From UBA6168 sp964573725 (GTDB lineage: Bacteria > Bacteroidota > Bacteroidia > Chitinophagales > Saprospiraceae): a DNA stretch of 64,000 bases. Below, piece by piece: positions 46,283 through 55,755 of this stretch. Where the stretch lies: positions 1-64,000 of the forward strand of contig CAZNLJ010000002.1 in NCBI GenBank assembly GCA_964573725.1. Direction: 5' to 3'. A program made the position numbers and the translations under genes. The notes under the pieces are model-generated. The model ran no database searches and was not told the origin of the DNA. It saw nothing but the letters and a program-made list of their open reading frames with translations. The first letter of the stretch is position 1; every line of letters starts with the position of its first letter.

Positions 46283-46310
46283 TTGGTTTCGGCATTATTG
46301 CTTTACTTTG
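46283..46310 (+). promoter_or_regulatory. Putative Bacteroidota promoter (TTG-N17-TTACTTTG)
   Basis: TTG (46283-46285) is followed after 17 bp by TTACTTTG, one base from TAnnTTTG and followed by C. The next ATG is 183 bp away, giving a long leader with a hairpin AAAGCCC-CCTCGA-GGGCTTT (46424-46443). Confidence 0.5.
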
Positions 46311-46423
46311 CAGCGCAACTATTCCCCCCGTCGTTTGTTAGCGTTTGGTCGTTATTGCTCGTTCGCCCGGCATAGAACGACTGCCGGCGAAACGGTCGGC
46401 CGCCCGGCCTGCCCGTCCGTCCC

Positions 46424-46443
46424 AAAGCCCCCTCGAGGGCTTT
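46424..46443 (+). other. Leader hairpin AAAGCCC/GGGCTTT
   Basis: A 7 bp perfect stem with the 6-base loop CCTCGA lies 50 bp before the ATG at 46493. The run after it is TCATC, so it is not a standard terminator; it could be a translational or transcriptional control element. Confidence 0.4.
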
Positions 46444-46492
46444 CATCGGGCATCCGGCGACCTTTCGGCTTATAACGTATAAACGGATATCC

Positions 46493-46927
46493 ATGGAATT
46501 GTCAAAGACCGCCCATCTCTTCATCTACCGCATTCGGGAAAAAGGCCTGGAAATCTTCATGCTCAACGACGGCCGGTCCGCCGGCAACTGGCAGTTGCCG
46601 CAACATGATGCGGCGGCGTCCACCCTGGATGCCGAGCAAGAGGACAAGATCATCGCCCTGGACCCCGTCCTGCAGGAAGATGGCCATTTGGCCGAAGGGA
46701 TCGCCGTCGAAGGGGATTGGCATGACATCCCTTCCCTGAAATCGCTCCTCAAGGAAGATGTGGCTTTCATGCGGGACACCATCCTGCAGGTGGGTTCCGA
46801 TGTCATGGACAAAGGCGCTTTCGTAGCCCTGAAGGAAGCGTTCAAGCGGGTGGCCCCCCACCAATACGAGATGCTCAAGGAACTCAAGGACATCATCACC
46901 GACCGCAACTCCGTCAAACACCTGTAA
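46493..46927 (+). CDS. Small Nudix-like protein lacking a clear Nudix box
   Basis: This 144-residue protein starts SKTAHLFIYRIREKGLEIFM, which resembles the first beta-strands of Nudix hydrolases in Bacteroidota. GNWQLPQHDAAAS then stands where a 'WgfPkG' segment would be. The catalytic box G-x5-E-x7-R-E-x2-E-E-x-G-U is not visible, so activity is doubtful. The C-terminal half is helical (DKGAFVALKEAFKRV and YEMLKELKDIITD). It lies 30 bp before purC on the same strand and may be co-transcribed with it. Function unknown; the Nudix relation is weak. Confidence 0.7.
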   Translation: MELSKTAHLFIYRIREKGLEIFMLNDGRSAGNWQLPQHDAAASTLDAEQEDKIIALDPVLQEDGHLAEGIAVEGDWHDIPSLKSLLKEDVAFMRDTILQVGSDVMDKGAFVALKEAFKRVAPHQYEMLKELKDIITDRNSVKHL

Positions 46928-46957
46928 GCACGCCTGTCCTCCACCCGACCCATCGCC

Positions 46958-47920
46958 ATGATACCAGCCGCACAGCGCAGCATCGACAGCACCCATTTTT
47001 CCTTTCCGGGCCAAACCGCCGTTTATCACGGCAAGGTCCGCGACGTATACACCGTGGATGACCTGCTGGTCATGGTCGCTACGGACCGTATCTCCGCCTT
47101 CGACCACATCCTGTCCAGCCCGATTCCCTGCAAAGGACAGGTATTGAACCAATTAGCTGCCCACTTCCTGGATGCTACCCGGGATATCTGTCCGAATTGG
47201 CTCCTTGCCACCCCCGATCCCAACGTCGCCGTCGGCCTCCGTTGCGAACCTTTCCGGGTGGAAATGGTCGTCCGCGGCTACCTCACCGGCCATGCCTGGC
47301 GGACCTGGCAGTCCGGTCGCCGGGAATTGTGCGGGGTTCCGCTGCCCGATGACATGCGCGAACACGACCCCTTCCCCGCCCCTATCCTCACCCCCGCCAC
47401 CAAAGCGGAGGAAGGCCACGACGAGGATATCTCCCGGGATGATATCATCCGGAGGGGCATCGTCGGCGAAAACGATTACGAACAGTTGGAGGCCTATTCC
47501 CTCGCCCTGTTCGAACGCGGCACCCGGATGGCCAGCGACCGGGGTCTCATCCTGGTGGACACCAAATATGAATTCGGAAAAAAGGATGGCCGGATCTACC
47601 TCATCGACGAAATCCACACGCCGGACAGCTCCCGCTATTTTTTCAAGGAAGGATATGAGGAACGGCAGCAACAGGGATTGCCGCAACGGCACCTCTCCAA
47701 GGAATTCGTCCGGGAATGGCTGATTTCACACGGCTTCCAGGGAAGGGAGGGGGATATCATGCCCCTGATGCCGGAGTCCTTCGTCGACCAGGTCACGGAT
47801 CGGTACATCGAACTGTACGAACAGCTGACCGGGACGGATTTCATCCGCCAGGATACCCATGACCTGACGGGGCGGGTCGAATCGAATGTCCGGGATTTCC
47901 TCCTGCACCACAAGCCCTGA
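46958..47920 (+). CDS. purC: Phosphoribosylaminoimidazole-succinocarboxamide synthase
   Basis: This 320-residue cytosolic enzyme of purine synthesis joins aspartate to the carboxyaminoimidazole ribotide (SAICAR synthase). The family motifs are YHGKVRDVYTVDDLLVMVAT, TDRISAFDHILSSPIPCKG, RVEMVVRGYLTGHAW, ILTPATKAEEGHDEDIS and LILVDTKYEFGKKDGRI with LIDEIHTPDSSRYFF. The length, longer than the E. coli enzyme, matches the eukaryote-like group common in Bacteroidota. It begins 30 bp after the small Nudix-like gene and converges with the transporter gene 41 bp later. Confidence 0.95.
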   Translation: MIPAAQRSIDSTHFSFPGQTAVYHGKVRDVYTVDDLLVMVATDRISAFDHILSSPIPCKGQVLNQLAAHFLDATRDICPNWLLATPDPNVAVGLRCEPFRVEMVVRGYLTGHAWRTWQSGRRELCGVPLPDDMREHDPFPAPILTPATKAEEGHDEDISRDDIIRRGIVGENDYEQLEAYSLALFERGTRMASDRGLILVDTKYEFGKKDGRIYLIDEIHTPDSSRYFFKEGYEERQQQGLPQRHLSKEFVREWLISHGFQGREGDIMPLMPESFVDQVTDRYIELYEQLTGTDFIRQDTHDLTGRVESNVRDFLLHHKP

Positions 47921-47961
47921 CTTTTCCCGACCGGCCGCTTTCCCATCGGAAGGACCGACGC

Positions 47962-48741
47962 TCATGCCAGTGTGTCCTCGCGCGCTTCCAGCCGCAGCTT
48001 CTGAGACATCGCCGCCCCCAAATACCGGTCGATCAGGTGATGGGCCAGGTAGATGACCGGTGTCAACACCAGGGCGACCAGGAACTTGTAGCAATAATTC
48101 ACGGTGCCTACCGCCAGGAACAACGCCATCGACCATTTTTGCGGACCCAACACAAAAGCGACGTACAGGACCACGAAACTGTCGACGAATTGGGAGATCA
48201 GCGTGGATCCCGTCGCCCGCAACCACAGCTTCCGCTCCCCCGTCAGCCGTCGAAGCCGATGAAATACCCCTGCATCCAACACTTGCCCCACCAGGAAGGC
48301 CACCATCGACCCGGCAATAATCCACAAGCCCTGGCCGAACACCTGCTCGAACGCCGACTGCATATCCGGCACCCCTTCCGCGGCGTAGACGCCCCGCCAC
48401 CAATCCGCCGGCACCAACCGGATGGAGGCATAGACCATCCCGAATGCGTAGGCGATCAGCCCGGCCGTCAGGTAGGACAAGGTCCGGACCGCCTTGCGGC
48501 CATAATACTCGTTGATCAGGTCCGTCATGACGAAGACCACCGGCCACAGCAGCACACCGGCCGTCAGCGACAACGATCCCGTCTGGCCGAACAACCGCCA
48601 CTCGAGCGGCCGGAAACCCAAGGTGTCCTCAAGCGCGAATATCTTGACCCCGATGAATTCCGCCACCAGCGCGTTGGTCACAAAAAAACCGGCCAGCACC
48701 ACAAACAGCCCGACCGGCTTTTCCTGTATCAAATGTTTCAT
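47962..48741 (-). CDS. yhhQ: Queuosine precursor transporter (VUT/YhhQ family)
   Basis: This 259-residue protein has about six or seven membrane spans. It has FVTNALVAEFIGVKIF near the N-terminus, LLWPVVFVMTDLINEYYGRKA, in part as FVMTDLINEYYGRKA, a family-defining segment, and later LRATGSTLISQFVDSFVVLY, with STLISQFVDS also conserved. Such carriers take up the queuosine precursors preQ0 or preQ1 for tRNA modification. The substrate is inferred from family only. No queuosine biosynthesis gene is visible in the window. It converges with purC, only 41 bp apart. Confidence 0.9.
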   Translation of the reverse strand: MKHLIQEKPVGLFVVLAGFFVTNALVAEFIGVKIFALEDTLGFRPLEWRLFGQTGSLSLTAGVLLWPVVFVMTDLINEYYGRKAVRTLSYLTAGLIAYAFGMVYASIRLVPADWWRGVYAAEGVPDMQSAFEQVFGQGLWIIAGSMVAFLVGQVLDAGVFHRLRRLTGERKLWLRATGSTLISQFVDSFVVLYVAFVLGPQKWSMALFLAVGTVNYCYKFLVALVLTPVIYLAHHLIDRYLGAAMSQKLRLEAREDTLA

Positions 48742-49012
48742 GAACGGATGGATTGAAAACGGAAAGCGGTTCCGGCCCGGGGCCGCCGCATCCCTTCGGC
48801 ACGGGCGGGGCGGTCTCCCCGCGACCTTTTACCGATTCGATGGCAAAATACATACTTCCACCAACTTTTCGCATCCCCGGGTCTGTCTATATGGTTGTCG
48901 TCGTATCTTCACCCGTCGATACGGACCCGGGAGGTCGGCACGCAACGGTCAGGCTGTCCGCACACCGGCTCCCTGTCCCGCATACCGGAGTTCCGGCCAC
49001 AACAACAGACCT

Positions 49013-50251
49013 ATGCGCCTTCCCATTGCCGCCCTGCTGCTTTTCCTCGGCAGTTTCCCGGCCATTGCACAATTGCCGGTCAACGGTATCCTCCGCCTGG
49101 GCGACACCACCCAACAGCATATCCTCCATATGCGGGACGGCTCCCAGCTGATCGGCCGGATCATCCGCTTCGACGAGGCCAGACTCGGTTTCGTCTTCCG
49201 CCAACAGGACACCCTGCAGCTTTCCATTTCGGAAATAGACCATATCGACGTGCCGGATACCGCAACGCCCCCGGTGGCAGGACCAAGCCCCTACCTGTTC
49301 CAATATTCCGGCACCACCCGGGACGGCGCCCCGATCGGCGGCGAAATGGTCCAGGCGAACCGGACGGGCTTCCGCTTGCGGCAGGACGACGGCCGCCGCC
49401 TTTTCTTTTATTGGAAAAATACGGATACCCTCTACCATGCAGGTCCTCCGCTTCCCGCCGACGCGGCCAACCACCAGGTGCTGACCACCGACCGGGGGGA
49501 CCGTTTCACCGGTATCCTGCAACATTACGACGGACAATCGCTCCGCTTCCTCCTACGTACCGGAAACCCGCTCCGATTTGTCCCCCAGGATATCGGCCAG
49601 CTGAACTATGCCGATGACCCGGACGCCGCACCCAACAGATCCGATCCGGGAGAAATGCCCGAGCAGGTGCGCATGTACGTGTCCCCGACCGGATTTCTAC
49701 TCGACAAGAAAAGGATGGAATTTCGGACCATCCTGTTGTCCAACACCTTCGATTACGGCATATCCGACCATTTTACCCTCGGAGGCGGATTTTCCACTGT
49801 CTTCATCGCCAGCATGTTCCAGACCAGGGCCAAGTTCGGCGGCAGCATCGGCGAACGGATCCACCTGGCGGGGGGCGTGCAGCTCCTGGGACTGACCGGT
49901 GTAGGGTTGGAGTCCAGCGGCGCCGGACTCGCCTATGGCTCGGTTTCCCTAGGCACCCGGGAAAAATTCCTCAACATCATGGTGGGCAGGGGTACCTCCT
50001 TCGAGGACGGGACCGGTATCAACGGCTATTCGCTGTCCGGATCTTTCCGCATCGCCAATCGTTTCCGGCTGTTCGGCGAATACCTCGACATCTATGACGA
50101 GTTCCGGGACGGGTTCCGGTCGGTCGTCCTGGGCAGCTCCTGGTTCCGGAACGGCAACCAAATCGATTTCGGGTTTTGGATCAGTACTTTCCAGGACCTG
50201 GGCGACGGGTTCATCCCCTTTCCCGTCGCCGCCTATTCCTATCGGTTCTGA
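49013..50251 (+). CDS. Secreted outer-membrane protein of unknown function
   Basis: This 412-residue protein has a signal peptide (MRLPIAALLLFLGSFPAIA). It contains two similar beta-rich segments, near LHMRDGSQLIGRIIRFDE with LGFVFRQQDTLQLSISEI and near LTTDRGDRFTGILQHYDG with RFLLRTGNPLRFVPQDI. These look like short Sm-like or 'YgdI'-type barrel repeats often met in Bacteroidota exported proteins. The C-terminal 200 residues alternate hydrophobic and polar residues and close with a C-terminal Phe after VAAYSYRF, as for outer-membrane beta-barrels. Function unknown. The start at 49013 gives the only clear signal peptide. Confidence 0.8.
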   Translation: MRLPIAALLLFLGSFPAIAQLPVNGILRLGDTTQQHILHMRDGSQLIGRIIRFDEARLGFVFRQQDTLQLSISEIDHIDVPDTATPPVAGPSPYLFQYSGTTRDGAPIGGEMVQANRTGFRLRQDDGRRLFFYWKNTDTLYHAGPPLPADAANHQVLTTDRGDRFTGILQHYDGQSLRFLLRTGNPLRFVPQDIGQLNYADDPDAAPNRSDPGEMPEQVRMYVSPTGFLLDKKRMEFRTILLSNTFDYGISDHFTLGGGFSTVFIASMFQTRAKFGGSIGERIHLAGGVQLLGLTGVGLESSGAGLAYGSVSLGTREKFLNIMVGRGTSFEDGTGINGYSLSGSFRIANRFRLFGEYLDIYDEFRDGFRSVVLGSSWFRNGNQIDFGFWISTFQDLGDGFIPFPVAAYSYRF

Positions 50252-50605
50252 TGTTACCGGCATCGTCCGCCACGGCGATGGAAGTGGTTCGGTGCCGATC
50301 CGTGCACAACGGATCGGTAGCATCCGACGGATGTATACATTCGGCGGATATGGCTCGAACAGACGGACTTCCTGCTTCCGACATATCGGCTTTTTATTAT
50401 ATTTGCCGGCGCGACCACCCGATACCCAGCCTGAACTCGTCCGCCGACGGACAATGGTCCCGAAAATACTGCCCACACACCTGCCGCTCCTGTTTCCTGC
50501 GGTCCGCAACCGCCGCATCCGTCGGTACCCGACCAGATTCATTCATTACCGAACCCTCCGCAAGACGGCGAGGCCGTTTCCACGGACGGAACAAACCCAT
50601 ACCGT
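50252..50605. other. Intergenic region with promoter
   Basis: The gap contains a TAnnTTTG box at 50398-50405 inside an AT-rich stretch. No other gene or hairpin is noted. Confidence 0.4.
50398..50405 (+). promoter_or_regulatory. Bacteroidota -7 box (TATATTTG)
   Basis: This is an exact TAnnTTTG followed by C, 200 bp before the ATG of the next secreted protein. No TTG is found 17-23 bp upstream. Confidence 0.45.
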
Positions 50606-52453
50606 ATGTCGTACCCGATCCGCCACATGTTCCGGGTCATCGCCGCTGTGATTGCCGCTTGGGCGGCCGGCTTCCCGTCCGCAGCACAGACCGGCTGTCC
50701 GGGCTGCATCGTCAGCTTGCCCCCCGGCTTGCCGGCGGACACCCTGTTCCTGTCCTCCGCACCTACCGGTACGGCCGCTGCCTATTACGAAGGCGACGTG
50801 GGCTTCCGCATGCCGCAGAGCACCACGCCCGTGCATGCGGTCGACCCGAACACCCCGCCCGGGCTCCCCATCGGCAACATCACCATCCTGGCCCTGGCCA
50901 ACGTCCCGCCCGGCCTGCAATGGCAGCCGAACCAGTTCTCCTTCGACCCGGCCGGGCAGTCGGACGGTTGCGTCCGCTTTTGCGGCACCCCCCTCCAGCC
51001 GGGACTCTACGACATCCAGGTTTTCATTTCGGCACAGGTCCTGGTCTCGACACAGACCACTTCCTTTTCCTTTCCGATGCTCATCGAGCCGGCCGTGGCC
51101 ACCAATGACGGATTCAGCATGGAAAACGGGACCGGCTGCGGCTCGGCGACCGTCGTTTTCCAGAACAACATCCCTTCCAACGGACATCCGGGATTCAGCT
51201 ACATCTGGGATTTCGGCAACGGGACCGGCTCCACCGAAGAGCATCCCGAACCGCAGCCGTACGGACAACCCGGCCAGTATCCGGTGCAATTCCAGGCGAC
51301 CGTGGATACCGTCGGCTACCGGCTGACCACCGTCACCATCCTGAGTGCCGGTTGTGACGACTTCGGCCTGCCGACCAGCGTCCCACCCGACCTCTATGTC
51401 AAACTGAAGGATCCGGCCGGCAACCTGGTGGCCAGTACCGATCCGGCGGACAATGTGTCCTTCCCGTTCGCCGTAAACATCAACCTGCCCCTGGATAGCG
51501 GGACCTACGAACTCGAGGTCCGGGACGAGGACCTTTTCGGGTCCGAAAGCTGCGGCTATGTCTATTTCGACCGGCTTACCCCGGACACCCTGACCAGCGG
51601 CAGCCTCACCGTGCTGCCGGCGGTCATCCATCCGGTCTTCCAGCTCCAGACGACGGATACCGTCCGTATCTTTCCCGTGCCGCCTACCCCCCAGTTGCAC
51701 CCGGCGGGCCATACCGCCTTTTGCGAAGGCACCCAGGCGACCATAGAAGTCCAGAACCTCCAGCAGGGCCTGCAATGGTTCGCCGATACGTCCGCCTTGT
51801 TCGGGGCCACCGCGGATACCCTGACCGTTTTCCAGCCGGGCAGCTATTTTGTGGTCCATACGGACAGCAACGGATGCACCAGCCAATCGGACCTGCTCTT
51901 GGCGGAAACCCTTCCCCTGCCCTATCCTCCCGCTTTTCAGGCGGCCGGAAACCTGCTGGTCCTCAACGACCCCTCCTTGCTACCAGATTCGTACACACTC
52001 CAATGGTCCCTTTCGGGAATCCCGCTTCCGGATGCAACCGAAGATAGTTGGTGCAACACGATTCCCGGTACCTCCCTCTATACCCTGACCGTAACGGACC
52101 TGTCCACCGGCTGCACCCGGTCCTTCAGCCTGGGTACCACCTTCGACCCGAATACGCCTTGTGCCACCGCCGCCCCCGTCGCCGGGGAACCCGCTTCCGT
52201 TTTCCGCTTGCTGGGGAATCCGGTTGCGCGGACCCTCCGGTTGGCCATATCGGAAGCCCCTTTTTCATCGATGCGCTACCGGCTGCTGGATATCGCCGGC
52301 CGACCGCTCACCGGATTCGAGGAACTGGACCTGCCGGCCGCCACCAACTTCCTCACGGTCGATATGCAAGCGTATCCGCCCGGATTATACCTGCTGCAGA
52401 TCTTGTCTTCCGACGGTACCGGACATACGCTGAAGTTATCGAAATCACCCTGA
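50606..52453 (+). CDS. Secreted protein with T9SS type A sorting domain
   Basis: This 615-residue exported protein has a signal peptide ending near GFPSAAQ. There is a Cys-rich start (TGCPGCIVSLPPGLPADTLF) and then segments resembling Ig- or cadherin-like modules (PPGLQWQPNQFSFDPAG) and a PKD-like domain (SYIWDFGNGTGSTEEHPE). Further modules of the gliding/adhesin type (QFFADT.., FQPGSYFVVHTDSNGCTS, TLTVTDLSTGCTRSFSLG) follow. The C-terminal segment (VFRLLGNPVARTLRLAI to HTLKLSKSP) is a T9SS type A sorting signal. It probably travels through the T9SS to the surface; the ligand is unknown. Alternative start ATG seven codons on. Confidence 0.87.
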   Translation: MSYPIRHMFRVIAAVIAAWAAGFPSAAQTGCPGCIVSLPPGLPADTLFLSSAPTGTAAAYYEGDVGFRMPQSTTPVHAVDPNTPPGLPIGNITILALANVPPGLQWQPNQFSFDPAGQSDGCVRFCGTPLQPGLYDIQVFISAQVLVSTQTTSFSFPMLIEPAVATNDGFSMENGTGCGSATVVFQNNIPSNGHPGFSYIWDFGNGTGSTEEHPEPQPYGQPGQYPVQFQATVDTVGYRLTTVTILSAGCDDFGLPTSVPPDLYVKLKDPAGNLVASTDPADNVSFPFAVNINLPLDSGTYELEVRDEDLFGSESCGYVYFDRLTPDTLTSGSLTVLPAVIHPVFQLQTTDTVRIFPVPPTPQLHPAGHTAFCEGTQATIEVQNLQQGLQWFADTSALFGATADTLTVFQPGSYFVVHTDSNGCTSQSDLLLAETLPLPYPPAFQAAGNLLVLNDPSLLPDSYTLQWSLSGIPLPDATEDSWCNTIPGTSLYTLTVTDLSTGCTRSFSLGTTFDPNTPCATAAPVAGEPASVFRLLGNPVARTLRLAISEAPFSSMRYRLLDIAGRPLTGFEELDLPAATNFLTVDMQAYPPGLYLLQILSSDGTGHTLKLSKSP

Positions 52454-52459
52454 GCCCCT

Positions 52460-52526
52460 GCCCGCCTTCCGGCATACCCGGCTCCGCCTCCGGCAGGAAG
52501 TATCCTCCTGCGGAAGCCGGGCGGGC
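52460..52526. terminator. Bipartite stem between convergent genes
   Basis: GCCCGCC (52460-52466) pairs with GGCGGGC (52520-52526). An inner stem TCCG(G)CAGGA/TCCTGCGGA (52489-52514) lies within it. No T-run follows. It sits between the T9SS-tail gene and the DUF819 gene, which converge, and may terminate both. Confidence 0.4.
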
Positions 52527-52575
52527 CGTCCTTGCCACGCTTCGGTGCCGGTGCGGATTCCGGAACCGGTCGGCC

Positions 52576-53712
52576 TTATCCCAACAGGTATTGCAGGAAT
52601 CTCCCCAGCAGCACGCCCAGGAAATTGGCGACGGCCAAACCGACCAGCGCCGTGGAAATGCCGGAAAAAACCATGTGCCGGTTCCGGATGACCGATGCCA
52701 CCTGCCCGATAAAGGCAGGTCCGTATATCCCGGCCGTCGATGTGATGATCGCCGTATCGCGGTCGATCCGAAACAAGCGGCACAACAAGGTATGCAAGAC
52801 GACCGTCCCCGACAAGACCGCCCCGCAGTAGGCGAGCATGAACCAACCGTCCTGGAAAATGGAACGGAAATCGGCGGTCAACCCGATGGCCACACTGAAA
52901 CAGAGCAGCAAGTATTCCCCGGCCTCATACGTTCCGCCCCATCGGCGGACCGTCGGCACAAATGAGGCCCCCACCCCCAAGGTGGAAATCAGCAGGACCA
53001 GCACCGTCGCATTCTCCAGGCTCCCGCCCGCCAGCAGCAATCCACCGACAGCTAAGGCCAGGATCGCCACGGTAAGCCCCAACCCGGAAAAGACGCCCCG
53101 CCAGGAGAAGGGATTCGTACCGCCCGTTTCCGCTTCCCGCTCCCCGCTCCTGCGCCCCGCTTCGAAATGAGGCAGGAACAGCCCGAAAAACCGATGCGCC
53201 ACCGAGGTCAGGAAGAGCAGGTACAGGCCCCCGCAGGCAATTTCCGCCGCATTGAGTTGGACGATGGTGGGGCCGTCCGCACCCAAAGCGATCCCTATCA
53301 TATTCAGGTTCGGCGTACCGCCGGTGAATACCCCCGCCAGCATCGCCGAGAGCACCGCCGTATCCTGGTCGGTGGATGCCCGGAACAGGAAGGCCGCGCC
53401 CACCGCACTCCCCAGGACGGACAGGACCATCAACCCGAAACCCAGGATCGTGGCCCGGGCAAGCTTCAACCATCCCCATAAGTCCGTGCTGTACAACAAC
53501 AAGGGTATCGCCAAAAGCACCGCCCCCTGCGCATAGTACATGGACCAGGTATCATCCCATGCAATTCCGGTCAGGTTCCGGAGCAGGATGCCCGCCAGGT
53601 AGCATAGTACGACCGGACTGAGCCAGTCAGCCACCCGGGTATCCCGGAAGAAACGCAGGAAAAGAAAGGGCAGGATGGCGACAAGCACCGCCTGCAAGGC
53701 AGGATACCACAT
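52576..53712 (-). CDS. DUF819 family membrane protein
   Basis: This 378-residue polytopic inner-membrane protein has ten or more spans. VLCYLAGILLRNLTGIAWDD, LLLYSTDLWGWLKLARATI and FTGGTPNLNMIGIALGADG (a glycine/asparagine-rich re-entrant-like loop) are in the N-terminal half. A linker with charged residues (EAGRRSGEREAETGG) and a second half with similar features (STAGIYGPAFIGQVASVI and VGLAVANFLGVLLGRFLQ) follow. The family is uncharacterised but resembles ion or solute permeases. I used the ATG at 53712; a GTG at 53757 would add 15 residues. It converges with the T9SS-tail gene. Confidence 0.85.
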   Translation of the reverse strand: MWYPALQAVLVAILPFLFLRFFRDTRVADWLSPVVLCYLAGILLRNLTGIAWDDTWSMYYAQGAVLLAIPLLLYSTDLWGWLKLARATILGFGLMVLSVLGSAVGAAFLFRASTDQDTAVLSAMLAGVFTGGTPNLNMIGIALGADGPTIVQLNAAEIACGGLYLLFLTSVAHRFFGLFLPHFEAGRRSGEREAETGGTNPFSWRGVFSGLGLTVAILALAVGGLLLAGGSLENATVLVLLISTLGVGASFVPTVRRWGGTYEAGEYLLLCFSVAIGLTADFRSIFQDGWFMLAYCGAVLSGTVVLHTLLCRLFRIDRDTAIITSTAGIYGPAFIGQVASVIRNRHMVFSGISTALVGLAVANFLGVLLGRFLQYLLG

Positions 53713-54269
53713 ATTCGATTGGACGTTGTATGCCGTGGCCGACGGGAAAGCCGACACTTTCCGGAGGCCACCTGCTTCAATTCATTGGATTAGAACAGCA
53801 AAAAAAACCTATGGTTGCAGACACTGCCCACTACCTGTCCGCTGTCGTCGCAATCCGGTGCCGGCCCGCTACGCCAAGAACGGATACGGGCCGGTTCATC
53901 CCGGCACAGCGGGCGGATCAGGGCTGACCGACCACCGGCGGCATGACAGCCCCCTGAGGCTTTCCGGAGCCAGTTCCTGGAGCGTATGATATTTCCGACC
54001 GAACTTCGCTTCCCAAGCCCCCTTCCGGGCCACGGATAAACATTGCCTTTCCGCGTAAGGTGGTTCCGCCTGTGGCCTTTTTCAGCTTTTCGGGCCGGCC
54101 CCACACCTGCCACATGACCTGTTCGCATGCCTGTCCGCCTCCGCCCAGGAGGTCGACGATCCGGTGATTGAAACCGACCCTTTAAACGACGGCACACTAG
54201 CGGTGGAGGACTTCCGACAGGAAGCGGTCAGAACCTAGGACCCGCCGGGACATCCGCGCAAAACCTGGC
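53713..54269. other. Intergenic region with possible gene remnant
   Basis: No intact gene. On the minus strand 53896-54040 there is a protein-like piece reading YAERQCLSVARKGAWEAKFG followed by RKYHTLQELAPESLRGLS, ended by a stop, and 54020-54200 holds another (VDLLGGGGQACEQVMWQVWG) in a different frame. These may be the remains of one decayed gene. No family recognised. Confidence 0.35.
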
Positions 54270-55417
54270 CTTATTCGCATATTTCCCAGTCCGCTTCCGG
54301 TCGAATCCGGGCAACCCGGATTTCCCGGGTTGGAACCGGGATCGTTGTATTGCAAGGCCTCACCAATCCCGATGGCAAGGTACTTATTCCGATAGCGTTT
54401 ACCGGCATCGTGTGGGAACAAGGCGATTGGGCCCGGGTAGGCCATGACAAGCAGGGAATGGCCGGTATTTTCCAAATCAGCACCCAAACCCTTTTCCCGG
54501 ATAATTTCCACCAGGTCAGCCCACCCCGACCCGCCGGGGAATTTCACCGATGGCAAGGGTCCACCCTGGGAACAGGCCCGGGCCGGCCGGATGGACGCCC
54601 AATTCAAGGTAATCATTCCACCGACCTATGCCGACAATCGCTACCTGGATGAAAAAGGGTGCTACATCCTGCATGTGGGCCGCAGCAACCGCGGGGACCT
54701 TCACGGCCGGGGCCATACCGGAGGAAAGGTGCGCATCGATACGATGTTCGAGCCCATGGTCCGCAAAAGAGCGACCGGTCCGTGCGACCGGGGGCAAGGG
54801 GGCATGGAAAACGACACCTTTCCTTTCCTCGTTTTCGAAGACGCCCTTTCGGGCAAAAAAGGATTGTGGCACCGCCAGGCAGGACAGCTGAGGGCGGCAG
54901 CCTCCGACCGGTTCGAAGGCGCATCGCCGGTTACTTCCATCCGGAAAAAAGGGGATACCGCTTTCCTGTTCCCCATCAACGGTCGCCCGCTGGCCGGCCC
55001 CTGTTACCGGATCCACCCGGAAGTGGTGGATGGCTGCCTGGTCGTCCGCCCGACCAGGCAGGACGAATACATCCTGCCGGACCCGGAAGGCCGTTTCCTC
55101 CGCAAGCTCGAGAGCGAGCCACGCCGGCTGGCCGACGATATGTATGTAATGGCCCGGTATGAGGATGGCCGTTCAAGCCAGAGGCGGCTCAGGAATTCGG
55201 CCTCTGCGACCGCGACCGGAACCCCATCACCGACTTCCTGCTCGACAAGGAGCCGCACGCCATGGGCGGACTCCACATCCGGCAAAAGATAAGGGTGTGG
55301 GACAGGGCGCATCCGGTCGGGTAGGGCTCCTGGATAGGGTATACGAAGGAATGCCCGGAGGAGGATTTCCTGCTGCTCAATGCGGCGGGAAAGACATTTG
55401 AAATCAAAGCGGAATAG
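54270..55417 (+). pseudogene. WG-repeat protein, frameshifted and interrupted
   Basis: Three reading-frame pieces in order give one WG-repeat-type protein. The first (frame of 54350) contains VLQGLTNPDGKVLIPIAFTG and DKQGMAGIFQISTQTLFPDN. The second (frame of 54444) contains AQFKVIIPPTYADNRYLDEK, SGKKGLWHRQAGQ and FLFPINGRPLAGPCYRIHPE. The third, back in the first frame near 55175, contains EAAQEFGLCDRDRNPITDFL. An in-frame TAG at 55322-55324 interrupts it, and after the stop it continues GYTKECPEEDFLLLNAAGKT to a TAG at 55415-55417. GL..DGK...P repeats with W or WH are the WG family signature; function unknown. At least two frameshifts and one stop argue for a pseudogene; the 5' limit is uncertain. 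Confidence 0.7.
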
Positions 55418-55755
55418 GGCTGTCGTTCAGACGCGGAAGGCTTCCGGACAGCGAAAAGCAGCTGGCGACGCCGGAGGCCGGAAACCACGTCCGAAGGTTA
55501 CCCGTCAGGATACCCACCGCTTTCGGATCGACCTGTTCCGGCGACCGAACGGAGCCCGACCGTGTAAAACGGCCCATTCCGGAGGGAGTCGGCCCATCCG
55601 GGGGAGGACACCGGCGCACCAAGTACCGCAAGAACCGCAGGTACCGTCGCTGCACAAGAATGACTAATTTTGGGTCGGCGGCGGAAAGTGCCGGTCCGCC
55701 GGCGGTAGATCAGGAAACCGGCCGGATTCCTTTCCTCTTGCCAAACGACATCGAA
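55418..55755. other. Intergenic region before lipoprotein gene
   Basis: Contains the promoter box at 55665-55672. No other feature seen. Confidence 0.4.
55665..55672 (+). promoter_or_regulatory. Bacteroidota -7 box (TAATTTTG)
   Basis: This is an exact TAnnTTTG, 83 bp before the ATG of the lipoprotein at 55756. No TTG is found 17-23 bp upstream. Confidence 0.5.
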
